Of a stretch of 8,015 nucleotides of DNA, positions 1-5,118 are shown one piece after another. Both the position numbers and the translations under genes were made by a program. The stretch is from the NCBI GenBank assembly GCA_021835105.1, contig JAKBQS010000042.1, forward strand, positions 1-8,015, given 5' to 3'. The notes beneath the pieces are model-generated. The model was given only the letters and a program-made list of their open reading frames with translations, was not told the DNA's origin and ran no database searches. Each line of letters begins with the position of its first letter. Within the stretch, counting starts at the first letter, position 1. The stretch comes from Microcaldota archaeon. GTDB taxonomy: Archaea; Micrarchaeota; Micrarchaeia; Micrarchaeales; CABMGC01.

Positions 1-56
1 GGTCATGTGCTCCCTAAGCACAGAGCCTAACCAGACTAGCAGACGACCCCGTCCGC
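1..56 (-). ncRNA. Unidentified structured RNA, 5' part only (runs off the left edge)
   Basis: Read on the minus strand, this GC-rich stretch sits downstream of rpoN after an A/T-rich spacer. It begins with a perfect 7-bp hairpin (GCGGACG, loop GGGT, CGTCTGC; 56 to 39). A TAGTCTGGTTAGGC segment follows, then a second hairpin with a 6-bp stem (TGTGCT, loop TAGGG, AGCACA; 22 to 6). No convincing protein frame covers it. The TAGTCTGGTTAG segment resembles an archaeal tRNA D-loop, and the second hairpin could be an anticodon arm, but several conserved tRNA positions do not fit. I therefore leave the family open: an atypical or intron-bearing tRNA, or another stable RNA. The 3' part lies outside the window. 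Confidence 0.35.
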
Positions 57-60
57 AGCA

Positions 61-88
61 ATATATTGATACTAAATGCTTTTTATCC
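61..88 (-). promoter_or_regulatory. Possible TATA-type promoter for the left-edge RNA
   Basis: On the minus strand the rpoN-distal spacer contains ATAAAAAGC (86 to 78), centred about 26 nt before the first base of the GCGGACG hairpin at 56. That is the usual distance from an archaeal TATA box to the start site. A second A/T-rich element, CAATATAT (68 to 61 region), lies closer and would place a start near 38. The choice between the two is uncertain. Confidence 0.3.
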
Positions 89-104
89 TTATCGCACCCC
101 GTCT

Positions 105-305
105 TTACTTCATGCTGAAATTTATAACCTCATCAATGAGGTCAACATGGCTTATCAGCATGCGCCTGCAGCAATACCTATTTACCTTCAGTTCTCCAAG
201 CACCTTCTCAGGGTCTTCCTTATTCTTGTTAACCCTCATGTCGAATTCCTCCCATCTGTCAGCTACTACCTGCCCGCAAGAAAAGCACCTTACTGGTATC
301 ATCAT
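105..305 (-). CDS. rpoN: DNA-directed RNA polymerase subunit N (RpoN, Rpb10-like)
   Basis: This is the 66-residue zinc-binding subunit of archaeal RNA polymerase, the homolog of eukaryotic Rpb10, which works in assembly together with subunits D, L and P. It begins IPVRCFSCG and contains [17 protein letters not shown]. The zinc site is formed by C7, C10, C45 and C46 (CX2C followed by CC), all present. The length is normal for the family. Two ATG codons stand in tandem at the start. A good Shine-Dalgarno AGGTGAT (317 to 311) lies 5 nt upstream of the first and overlaps the rps9 stop, so translation is probably coupled to rps9. In many archaea rpoK follows this gene. Here an A/T-rich spacer and a possible RNA gene follow instead. 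Confidence 0.97.
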   Translation of the reverse strand: MMIPVRCFSCGQVVADRWEEFDMRVNKNKEDPEKVLGELKVNRYCCRRMLISHVDLIDEVINFSMK

Positions 306-310
306 AGGAA

Positions 311-317
311 ATCACCT
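311..317 (-). promoter_or_regulatory. Ribosome binding site of rpoN, overlapping the rps9 stop
   Basis: Minus-strand AGGTGAT matches the archaeal anti-Shine-Dalgarno sequence and lies 5 nt before the rpoN ATG. Its TGA is the rps9 stop codon, so ribosomes ending rps9 translation are placed on the rpoN start. Confidence 0.7.
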
Positions 318-863
318 ATAGGACTTCTGGAACCTCGCCCTTGCCTTAGGGCCCTTGAATTTCTTCGGTTCCACCCTCCTATAATCATCAACAAGAAGTG
401 CCCTGTCATAATCCATGTACTTCTTCCTTAGGGATTCATCTCCAGCCGCAGCCACAATGGCCTTTGCCAGGGCGCTGCGTGCAGCCTGCGCCTGTCCGCT
501 GCTCCCTCCTCCCTTGACAAATATCTCTATATCGGATCTTGCAGCAAGCTCGGAAGCCTTCTCGCTTACGAGAAGGGGCTCAAGTATGATATTCCTAAGA
601 TCGCTTGGCTTGATTAAATCTGCATTTACCCTGTTTACCCTGATCATGCCACTGCCCGAGACTATGCTGGCCCTGGCTATGGCCCTCTTCCTCTTGCCCC
701 TAACAACTATAACGCTCTCCCTGACCTTTGCTGCAGGCTTCTTCTTATGCCTCGCAGCCTTCTTCGGCGCCTCCTGCTTCTGCTTCGGGCTCTCCTTCAC
801 CTGCGAGAATTCATTAAGTTCCTTGTTAAGGCTATCTGTTTTTTCCTCTGCCATTGAAATCAT
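312..863 (-). CDS. rps9: Small ribosomal subunit protein uS9 with N-terminal extension
   Basis: Ribosomal protein uS9 of the 30S subunit head, whose basic C-terminal tail reaches towards the P-site tRNA. The core begins at about VIVVRGKRKRAIARASI and continues through EIFVKGGGSSGQAQAARSAL, YDRALLVDDYRRVEPKKF and the typical tail GPKARARFQKSYR. The core is about 130 residues, as usual for archaea. It is preceded by roughly 50 residues rich in Lys, Glu, Pro and Ala, with no recognisable domain and probably disordered. Several starts are possible: TTG at 866, ATG at 863 (forming TGATG with the rpl13 stop) and ATG at 854 (MAEEK). I chose 863 because of the TGATG junction, but no start has a strong Shine-Dalgarno sequence. 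Confidence 0.96.
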   Translation of the reverse strand: MISMAEEKTDSLNKELNEFSQVKESPKQKQEAPKKAARHKKKPAAKVRESVIVVRGKRKRAIARASIVSGSGMIRVNRVNADLIKPSDLRNIILEPLLVSEKASELAARSDIEIFVKGGGSSGQAQAARSALAKAIVAAAGDESLRKKYMDYDRALLVDDYRRVEPKKFKGPKARARFQKSYR

Positions 864-1303
864 CAAATCTTATATCCAAGCTTTCCGGAAAGCTCTTTTA
901 TGCTTACGCATGTCTCAAAGACGCTGTCCTCCTTCTTCGCCTCTATCTCGCTGTATTTAATGTCCTTGAAATTCTCAGGTACGCCTATATAGACTCTCAG
1001 CCTGCCATATGCCGCTTTCCCTGTTGCCTTCTTGTAAGGCAGCATGCCGCGCACTATTCTCTTTACAAAAAAGTCAGGTCTCCTGGACCAATAGGGTGAA
1101 TGTTCAGGGTTTGCCTTATCCTGGAGCTCTATGTGGTGCTTGTATTTGCCATATATGCTCTTCAAGTGGCCGCTTATGACGAGCTCCTCCGCATTGAATA
1201 GGTTTACCTTATTGCCCTGCAGAAGCAGCTTCGCTACCTTTGTCGATAGCCTGCCAAGAACATAACCTCTGCAATCTATATTGTATTCCTGCACAAAAAT
1301 CAC
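863..1303 (-). CDS. rpl13: Large ribosomal subunit protein uL13
   Basis: Ribosomal protein uL13 of the 50S subunit, 146 residues, normal for archaea. Diagnostic stretches are the N-terminal RGYVLGRLSTKVAKLLLQG, the NAEELVISG strand-turn, the SPYWSRRPDFFVKRIVRGML region and PYKKATGKAAYGRLRVYIGV. The start is taken as GTG at 1303. It overlaps the rpl18e stop in a 4-nt GTGA junction, and the encoded N-terminus then precedes the conserved DCRGYVLGRL by a normal distance. Its own stop overlaps the likely rps9 ATG as TGATG. These overlaps indicate one transcript with coupled translation. Confidence 0.97.
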   Translation of the reverse strand: MIFVQEYNIDCRGYVLGRLSTKVAKLLLQGNKVNLFNAEELVISGHLKSIYGKYKHHIELQDKANPEHSPYWSRRPDFFVKRIVRGMLPYKKATGKAAYGRLRVYIGVPENFKDIKYSEIEAKKEDSVFETCVSIKELSGKLGYKI

Positions 1304-1647
1304 ATAATAACTTTTATCTTGTCCTTTTTAAGCATTTGCCCGATGTCGACTATCTCGCATCCGCCGCGCTTAAGCTTCTCCTCCGCGGAAGCAGAGTAGC
1401 TTATCGCAGAAATTCTGAACTTCTTGCTTATACTACCAACGCCAAGCACCTTCCCAGGGACTACTATATCTGAGCCGTCTTCGGCAAGCATGTCTATCTT
1501 ATCCAGGTTTACGGCTACCATCTGCCTCTTCGGCCTAGATGCTAGCTCTGCAATCCTCTTTGCAGTCTTGCTTGCCCTCCCCGCGCCAGAGGCTGCGCTT
1601 ATCCATTCTGCCTTGTCCCTGTTTTCTATTCTCTTTGTTCCTGCCAT
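1300..1647 (-). CDS. rpl18e: Large ribosomal subunit protein eL18 (L18e)
   Basis: Archaeal or eukaryotic-type ribosomal protein eL18 of the large subunit, 115 residues, close to the archaeal norm of about 120. Family signature regions are ASRPKRQMVAVNLDKID, then VVPGKVLGVGSISKKFRISA and SYSASAEEKLKRGGCEIVD. An in-frame ATG further upstream lies inside the tRNA-Leu gene and is not credible. The ATG at 1647 (MAGTKRIEN) gives the correct family N-terminus. Only a partial Shine-Dalgarno (AAAGG) lies between the tRNA 3' end and this ATG, so the mature leader after tRNA excision would be about 17 nt. The gene overlaps rpl13 at its 3' end. Confidence 0.97.
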   Translation of the reverse strand: MAGTKRIENRDKAEWISAASGAGRASKTAKRIAELASRPKRQMVAVNLDKIDMLAEDGSDIVVPGKVLGVGSISKKFRISAISYSASAEEKLKRGGCEIVDIGQMLKKDKIKVIM

Positions 1648-1664
1648 TGCAAAACCTTTCCATA

Positions 1665-1750
1665 TGCGGGGGGTGAGATTTGAACTCACGCAAGTGCTAA
1701 ACTACTGACCCCTCAAGCCAGCGCATTTGACCATGCTCTGCCACCCCCGC
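1665..1750 (-). tRNA. tRNA-Leu(GAG)
   Basis: A complete intronless cloverleaf on the minus strand. The acceptor GCGGGGG (1750-1744) pairs with CCCCCGC (1672-1666), with discriminator A at 1665. The D arm has a GCA/TGC stem and a GG in the loop. The anticodon stem CTGGC/GTCAG encloses the loop TTGAGGG with anticodon GAG, which reads CUC and CUU leucine codons. A long variable arm, as expected for tRNA-Leu, is followed by the T arm GTGAG-TTCAAAT-CTCAC. The 3' CCA is not encoded. The gene begins 1 nt after the rpoD stop codon and ends 17 nt before rpl18e, so it sits inside the RNA polymerase and ribosomal protein cluster. A leucine tRNA upstream of rpl18e is a recurring arrangement in archaea. 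Confidence 0.95.
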
Positions 1751-1751
1751 G

Positions 1752-2327
1752 TTAATGTTTCTTTACCTCTTTGTATACTTCTTTTATGTCATCTGTTATT
1801 ATACTTAACGCCTTTCTTAGCACCTCATGGGGTGGTATCTGCCCGAAACTCTCTATATAAAACTCAAAGTCTGTATCAGAGAGCGCCTTGTAAGTAACCA
1901 GCGCAGGCTGGAACTTTGCGCTCCTTGCCGCATTGCTCATAACTGCCTTGCCGTCAAGCCTTATAGTCTGTCCCTCCTTAAGCTTCATTATCGGTATGTT
2001 CTCATTTGCCACCTTGACTTCCTTGTCGCTGCTCTTGAGGTCCTTTGAGTATACTATGGTGGGTCCAGAAGCATTCATCGAAAAGACTATCTGATCTTCT
2101 CTTGTATATCCGCTCAGGGGCGTATGTATTGGCACAAGCCCTATGCGGTGCGCAAGATATTCATCAAACATCGCACCTGAGTTTTCATACATGGTGACGC
2201 TGTCTATAGCAAAAGTATCAACGCTGTTTATTGCAATTCTCCTGAGCGAATTTGCAAAGTTAAAACTGATGCCACTCAACCTGAACCTTATCGAATTCTT
2301 ATTAGAGTCTATCATTTCCAGCTTCAT
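1752..2327 (-). CDS. rpoD: DNA-directed RNA polymerase subunit D (RpoD, Rpb3-like)
   Basis: Archaeal RNA polymerase assembly subunit, the homolog of eukaryotic Rpb3 and of one bacterial alpha. It forms the platform with subunit L. Characteristic residues are NFANSLRRIAINSVDTFAID (about 23-42), YENSGAMFDEYLAHRIGLVP (47-66), AKFQPA (137-142) and a C-terminal helix after IPPHEVLRKAL. At 191 residues it is short. It contains no cysteine at all, so the ferredoxin-like Fe-S domain found in some archaeal D subunits is absent or lost. The ATG at 2327 lies about 28 nt from the centre of a CTATATAG box, so the transcript is probably leaderless or nearly so. The stop TAA is followed after 1 nt by tRNA-Leu. 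Confidence 0.97.
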   Translation of the reverse strand: MKLEMIDSNKNSIRFRLSGISFNFANSLRRIAINSVDTFAIDSVTMYENSGAMFDEYLAHRIGLVPIHTPLSGYTREDQIVFSMNASGPTIVYSKDLKSSDKEVKVANENIPIMKLKEGQTIRLDGKAVMSNAARSAKFQPALVTYKALSDTDFEFYIESFGQIPPHEVLRKALSIITDDIKEVYKEVKKH

Positions 2328-2351
2328 GCAATCATAAAAGGCGTATTAATA

Positions 2352-2359
2352 CTATATAG
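2352..2359 (-). promoter_or_regulatory. TATA box of the rpoD-tRNA-ribosomal protein operon
   Basis: The palindromic CTATATAG is centred about 28 nt upstream of the rpoD ATG, in the 103-bp spacer between the kelch-repeat gene and rpoD. This is the normal TATA-to-start distance, and it predicts initiation at or within a few bases of the start codon. A second A/T-rich element (TTTAAGAATATT on the minus strand) lies just upstream and could be an alternative. No strong terminator is visible in the same spacer. Confidence 0.6.
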
Positions 2360-2430
2360 CGTAATATTCTTAAATCTTATTTATGCACCCTTTTCCTGTT
2401 CAAAACCATGCAAACTGCATGATTACGGAT

Positions 2431-3825
2431 TTATCCCGCAAAGCAGGATTCATACTGCAGCCCGCTAGGGAAGGAAGAAGTCCCTATCCAATTGCCCACG
2501 CCACTGGAAGTAAGCGGGGCGTAATAGACATCAGAAGTAAGTCCTGCAGGAGTGTACCCTCCCACACAGTATATATTGTTATTAACCACTGCGCACGACT
2601 CTCCTCCAACCTGGAGCGGGTAACTATTACTCTGCGTCCATGCCCCTATGCCGCCGCTACCTACAGTAGCATAGTAAACGTCTGCTGTCTCCCCTACTGA
2701 AGACCCACTGTTAGTATATCCTCCCACACAGTAAACTACGCTCCCGCTTATCACACACGGCTGCCCTGCGATGGTAATCGGATAGGATTCTGTAGAGAGC
2801 CAGTTTCCATCAGCTCCTGACGCAATACTTGCGTAATACGTGCTCGTTGTGAAAACCTCAGCTCCGTTAGATCCGCCCACACAGTACATGTTTCCCAGAT
2901 AAGTAACGCACGATGTGCCTGTTATCTGCCCTATAGGGTACGGTGTACCTGCACTCCATCCCCCAAGCCCTGACGCTCCTGCAGAGGAGTAAAAGATATC
3001 GTTTGTGTAAGTGCCGTCGTAATATCCACCAACGCAATATAAATCACCTGTATAACTGCCGAATGTGCACGCTTCTCCGACAACGCTTCCAGGGTAGCTT
3101 GTAGCCGTGCCCCATCCCTGCACTCCAGTATAGGCAGAGGAGATAGGCGCATAGTATACAGAATTCGATGATGAGGATCCGCTTCCTCCCACGCAGAAGA
3201 CTTCTGCTCCATTGGATGCACATGACTGATCCTGCACATTAGCAGGATATGTTACTGGCGATTTCTTCCATGCCTCGAGCCCGTTCTGCGTCACTCCGCC
3301 ATAATAATCATAAGTTGTGCCTATGCTCCCCGTATCGCCTCCAACGCAGTAAACAAAACCCTGCGATGTAGTAGATACTGCTGCACTTATGCTTGCGATT
3401 ATCTGGCTGAGACCTTGCTGAGAGCCCTCAGAATATACTATCCATAAATATCCGTTGAAGTGCGAACCTATTGCAGAATTACTCAATGGGCATGAAAAAG
3501 AGAGGTTATACGTCTGCCCTGCAAGAAAATTAAGGGCAACAGGCGAATAGGATGTCGGGGGCGTCTGGCTGGTTGTGCATGCAATCCCCTGTACGGTAAT
3601 TCCCGTGCCTATATATCCAATGTCTGCAGTAAGTATCCCTCCGCTTGAGAGTTCCGGATTACTGCACTTGAATCCAGAATACGCAACGCATGCGGTAGGA
3701 AGCCCAGCGCCGCTGAAAACGCCAAGCTCGAAAAGTGCGCCGAGAACCACTGCTATAATCAGTATCGCCCATCCGTACGTCATCAGGTATTCCATGGCGC
3801 TCTGGATCCTGAGGTACGGAACCAT
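2431..3825 (-). CDS. Pilin-like signal, cysteine-rich six-repeat kelch surface protein
   Basis: A 464-residue predicted surface protein. Residues 1-37 hold a class III (type IV pilin-like) signal: a short basic start (YLRI), the cleavage-site motif QSAMEYLMTYGWAIL with Q8, E12 and L14, and a hydrophobic helix to about residue 33. Residues 38-155 form a spacer domain with four Cys (46, 54, 83, 112). Residues 157-464 contain six repeats of 50-54 residues with the pattern Y/F-CVGG, VYYA, GxW, YP, then a second Cys. The CVGG cysteines are at 160, 211, 264, 315, 366 and 420, and the second ones at 202, 253, 306, 357, 411 and 461. The double-glycine plus Trp spacing is kelch-like and predicts a beta-propeller, anchored to or assembled on the outer membrane face as a pseudopilin. 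It has its own TATA-like box and no operon partner. The ligand is unknown. Confidence 0.85.
   Translation of the reverse strand: MVPYLRIQSAMEYLMTYGWAILIIAVVLGALFELGVFSGAGLPTACVAYSGFKCSNPELSSGGILTADIGYIGTGITVQGIACTTSQTPPTSYSPVALNFLAGQTYNLSFSCPLSNSAIGSHFNGYLWIVYSEGSQQGLSQIIASISAAVSTTSQGFVYCVGGDTGSIGTTYDYYGGVTQNGLEAWKKSPVTYPANVQDQSCASNGAEVFCVGGSGSSSSNSVYYAPISSAYTGVQGWGTATSYPGSVVGEACTFGSYTGDLYCVGGYYDGTYTNDIFYSSAGASGLGGWSAGTPYPIGQITGTSCVTYLGNMYCVGGSNGAEVFTTSTYYASIASGADGNWLSTESYPITIAGQPCVISGSVVYCVGGYTNSGSSVGETADVYYATVGSGGIGAWTQSNSYPLQVGGESCAVVNNNIYCVGGYTPAGLTSDVYYAPLTSSGVGNWIGTSSFPSGLQYESCFAG
2434..3357 (-). repeat. Six tandem kelch-like coding repeats (about 153 bp each)
   Basis: The C-terminal two thirds of the surface protein consist of six consecutive units whose CVGG motifs are 51, 53, 51, 51 and 54 residues apart. 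The nucleotide repeats are diverged but recognisable, for example the recurrent cccacacagta on the plus strand (TACTGTGTGGG, coding YCVG), seen near 2560, 2723 and 2878. The last unit ends right after its second cysteine (ESCFAG). Confidence 0.8.
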
Positions 3826-3846
3826 GCTTTTACATCAGTATACAAA

Positions 3847-3854
3847 GCTTTAAA
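3847..3854 (-). promoter_or_regulatory. TATA-like box of the kelch-repeat gene
   Basis: Minus-strand TTTAAAGC begins 2 nt after the hmgA stop codon and is centred about 25 nt before the ATG of the surface-protein gene. Initiation at or next to the start codon would give a leaderless mRNA. There is no Shine-Dalgarno sequence before this ATG, which fits that reading. Confidence 0.5.
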
Positions 3855-3856
3855 CC

Positions 3857-5107
3857 CTACCTTTTGATCCTTCCATGGCTTGAAGACAAATCCTTTGCTG
3901 CTTCTGCACAGAGAAGATTGAGTTCTCCGGCGAGGCAGACTGCGGCAATGACTTCCGCAAGCTGAAGCCTTGATGCTCCGTCTGGATCATTATCCCCGTA
4001 GAGGCCCATCATCTTTAGCACTTCCATCTGCGTCTCCCTTTTAGTGCCGCCGCCATAAGTTCCTATCTCTATCGAAGGAAGGTAGCATGATATATAGAGG
4101 CCGCCTTTTATAGCAGCAGCATCTGTAAGCGCCTGTGCACCCTCCACTACCTGCGCCATATCCTGCCCCATGGCAAGGTACAATGAGGCCAGCATGTTTG
4201 CTACATGACCATTAAAGCCGTGAGAGCCTGCAAGCGCCGAGCCGCTAAGGTTCTTAGATTTGTTAAGCTCGGCAACTACTTCGGCTTTGAGACCGAACCT
4301 TCTCTCAAGCAGCTCTGCAGGTATAAACAAATCAGCAATCACAGAGACTCCCCTGCCTTCTATAAAGTTTATCAAAGCAGGTTTTTTGTCTGAGCACATA
4401 TTCCCAGATTCGCTTATTATCTCTGCCTCGATTCCCTTGTTCTTCCTGAACTCCGCTACTATTGCATCAGATGCTAACTTAGAAGCAATGGTAACCATAT
4501 TCATGCCCATCGCCGCTCCTGTTGTAGCCCTGAAGCGCAGGTGAACATCCCTTCCTGAAGGGTAAGGCCTGGCCTCTATAAACTTTCCGTGCCTTGTGCT
4601 ACTCGAGAAAGCCCTCCTTAGTATCTCCTGCCCTTCCGCGCTAGACGCAAAAGCCGAGAATGCCGCGGCCTCCTTAACATTGCCTGTCCTTATAAGCACA
4701 TCCCTTGTCATCCCGTCCCTTATCACGGCCGCATTTATCCCGCCCGCTTCATTCGAAGCTGATATTCCCCTTGATATTCCGGCGACGAGCTTTCCTTCTG
4801 TAGTTGCAAGGAGCACCGGATAGCTTCTCGATGCATGCAATCCATTCACCTTTATCTCTCCTGCGTATCCGAGCGGTACCTGCACTGCACCCACAGGATT
4901 CTCTATATTCCTGTCAACCGCATCGTTGAAGTCAAGGGAACCTGATCCTACGGCAGACAAGCTGCACCCAAACCTCTTTTCCAGATAAGCCCTCCTTATC
5001 TCCGTTGCCGTATTGCTATCAATTCCAAGCGATTTCTCAAGGGAATAAAGCTTTAATTCCCCCTTCCCGATCCTCTCCAATGCCTCATCAATATTCTTCC
5101 TATCCAT
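3857..5107 (-). CDS. hmgA: Class I 3-hydroxy-3-methylglutaryl-CoA reductase
   Basis: Reduces HMG-CoA to mevalonate with two NADPH, the committed step towards archaeal isoprenoid membrane lipids. At 416 residues it has normal archaeal length and no membrane domain. All four catalytic residues are visible: E104 in ATTEG, K241 in SDKKPALIN, D316 in GQDMAQ and H411 in SSSHGRI near the C-terminus. The HMG-CoA region ENPVGAVQVPLGYAG (70-84), the dinucleotide-binding GAAMGMNM (197-204), the GRGVSV loop and SIEIGTYGGGT (345-355) are also present. The C-terminal SSSH arrangement fits class I. The ATG at 5107 is preceded by Shine-Dalgarno GAGGTG, which overlaps the stop of the upstream HMGR-like gene. 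The gene is the last of the sucCD cluster in this window. Confidence 0.97.
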   Translation of the reverse strand: MDRKNIDEALERIGKGELKLYSLEKSLGIDSNTATEIRRAYLEKRFGCSLSAVGSGSLDFNDAVDRNIENPVGAVQVPLGYAGEIKVNGLHASRSYPVLLATTEGKLVAGISRGISASNEAGGINAAVIRDGMTRDVLIRTGNVKEAAAFSAFASSAEGQEILRRAFSSSTRHGKFIEARPYPSGRDVHLRFRATTGAAMGMNMVTIASKLASDAIVAEFRKNKGIEAEIISESGNMCSDKKPALINFIEGRGVSVIADLFIPAELLERRFGLKAEVVAELNKSKNLSGSALAGSHGFNGHVANMLASLYLAMGQDMAQVVEGAQALTDAAAIKGGLYISCYLPSIEIGTYGGGTKRETQMEVLKMMGLYGDNDPDGASRLQLAEVIAAVCLAGELNLLCAEAAKDLSSSHGRIKR

Positions 5108-5112
5108 AAAAG

Positions 5113-5118
5113 CACCTC
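5113..5118 (-). promoter_or_regulatory. Ribosome binding site of hmgA inside the stop of the HMGR-like gene
   Basis: Minus-strand GAGGTG lies 5 nt before the hmgA ATG and shares bases with the TGA stop of the upstream HMGR-like gene (ATATGAGGTG). Termination of one gene therefore places ribosomes on the start of the other, which suggests coupled synthesis of the two proteins. Confidence 0.7.

Noticed and set aside
1..51. Partial tRNA-Pro (anticodon AGG) on the minus strand
   Set aside because: T8, A14, G18-G19, A21 and T33 can be placed, but C9, a T10/T25 mismatch, G11-C24 and C26 are unusual, A34 is atypical for archaea, and the T arm lies outside the window. I report only an unidentified structured RNA.
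66..960. Plus-strand open frames over rpoN and rps9 (for example 66-431 and 415-960)
   Set aside because: They overlap highly conserved minus-strand genes, show no domain and have no upstream ribosome binding site.
1648..1689. Upstream in-frame start for rpl18e, adding 14 residues
   Set aside because: The added codons lie within the tRNA-Leu gene, and the family N-terminus is matched by the ATG at 1647.
2409..2421. Small inverted repeat (ATGCA-GTT-TGCAT) after the kelch gene as a terminator
   Set aside because: The stem is only 5 bp, A/T-rich and not followed by a long T run. Archaeal termination depends mainly on T tracts, and none is convincing here.
2931..3239. A 102-codon minus-strand frame within the kelch-repeat gene
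   Set aside because: It is out of frame with six well-conserved repeats and encodes no recognisable protein. It is a shadow of repetitive coding DNA.
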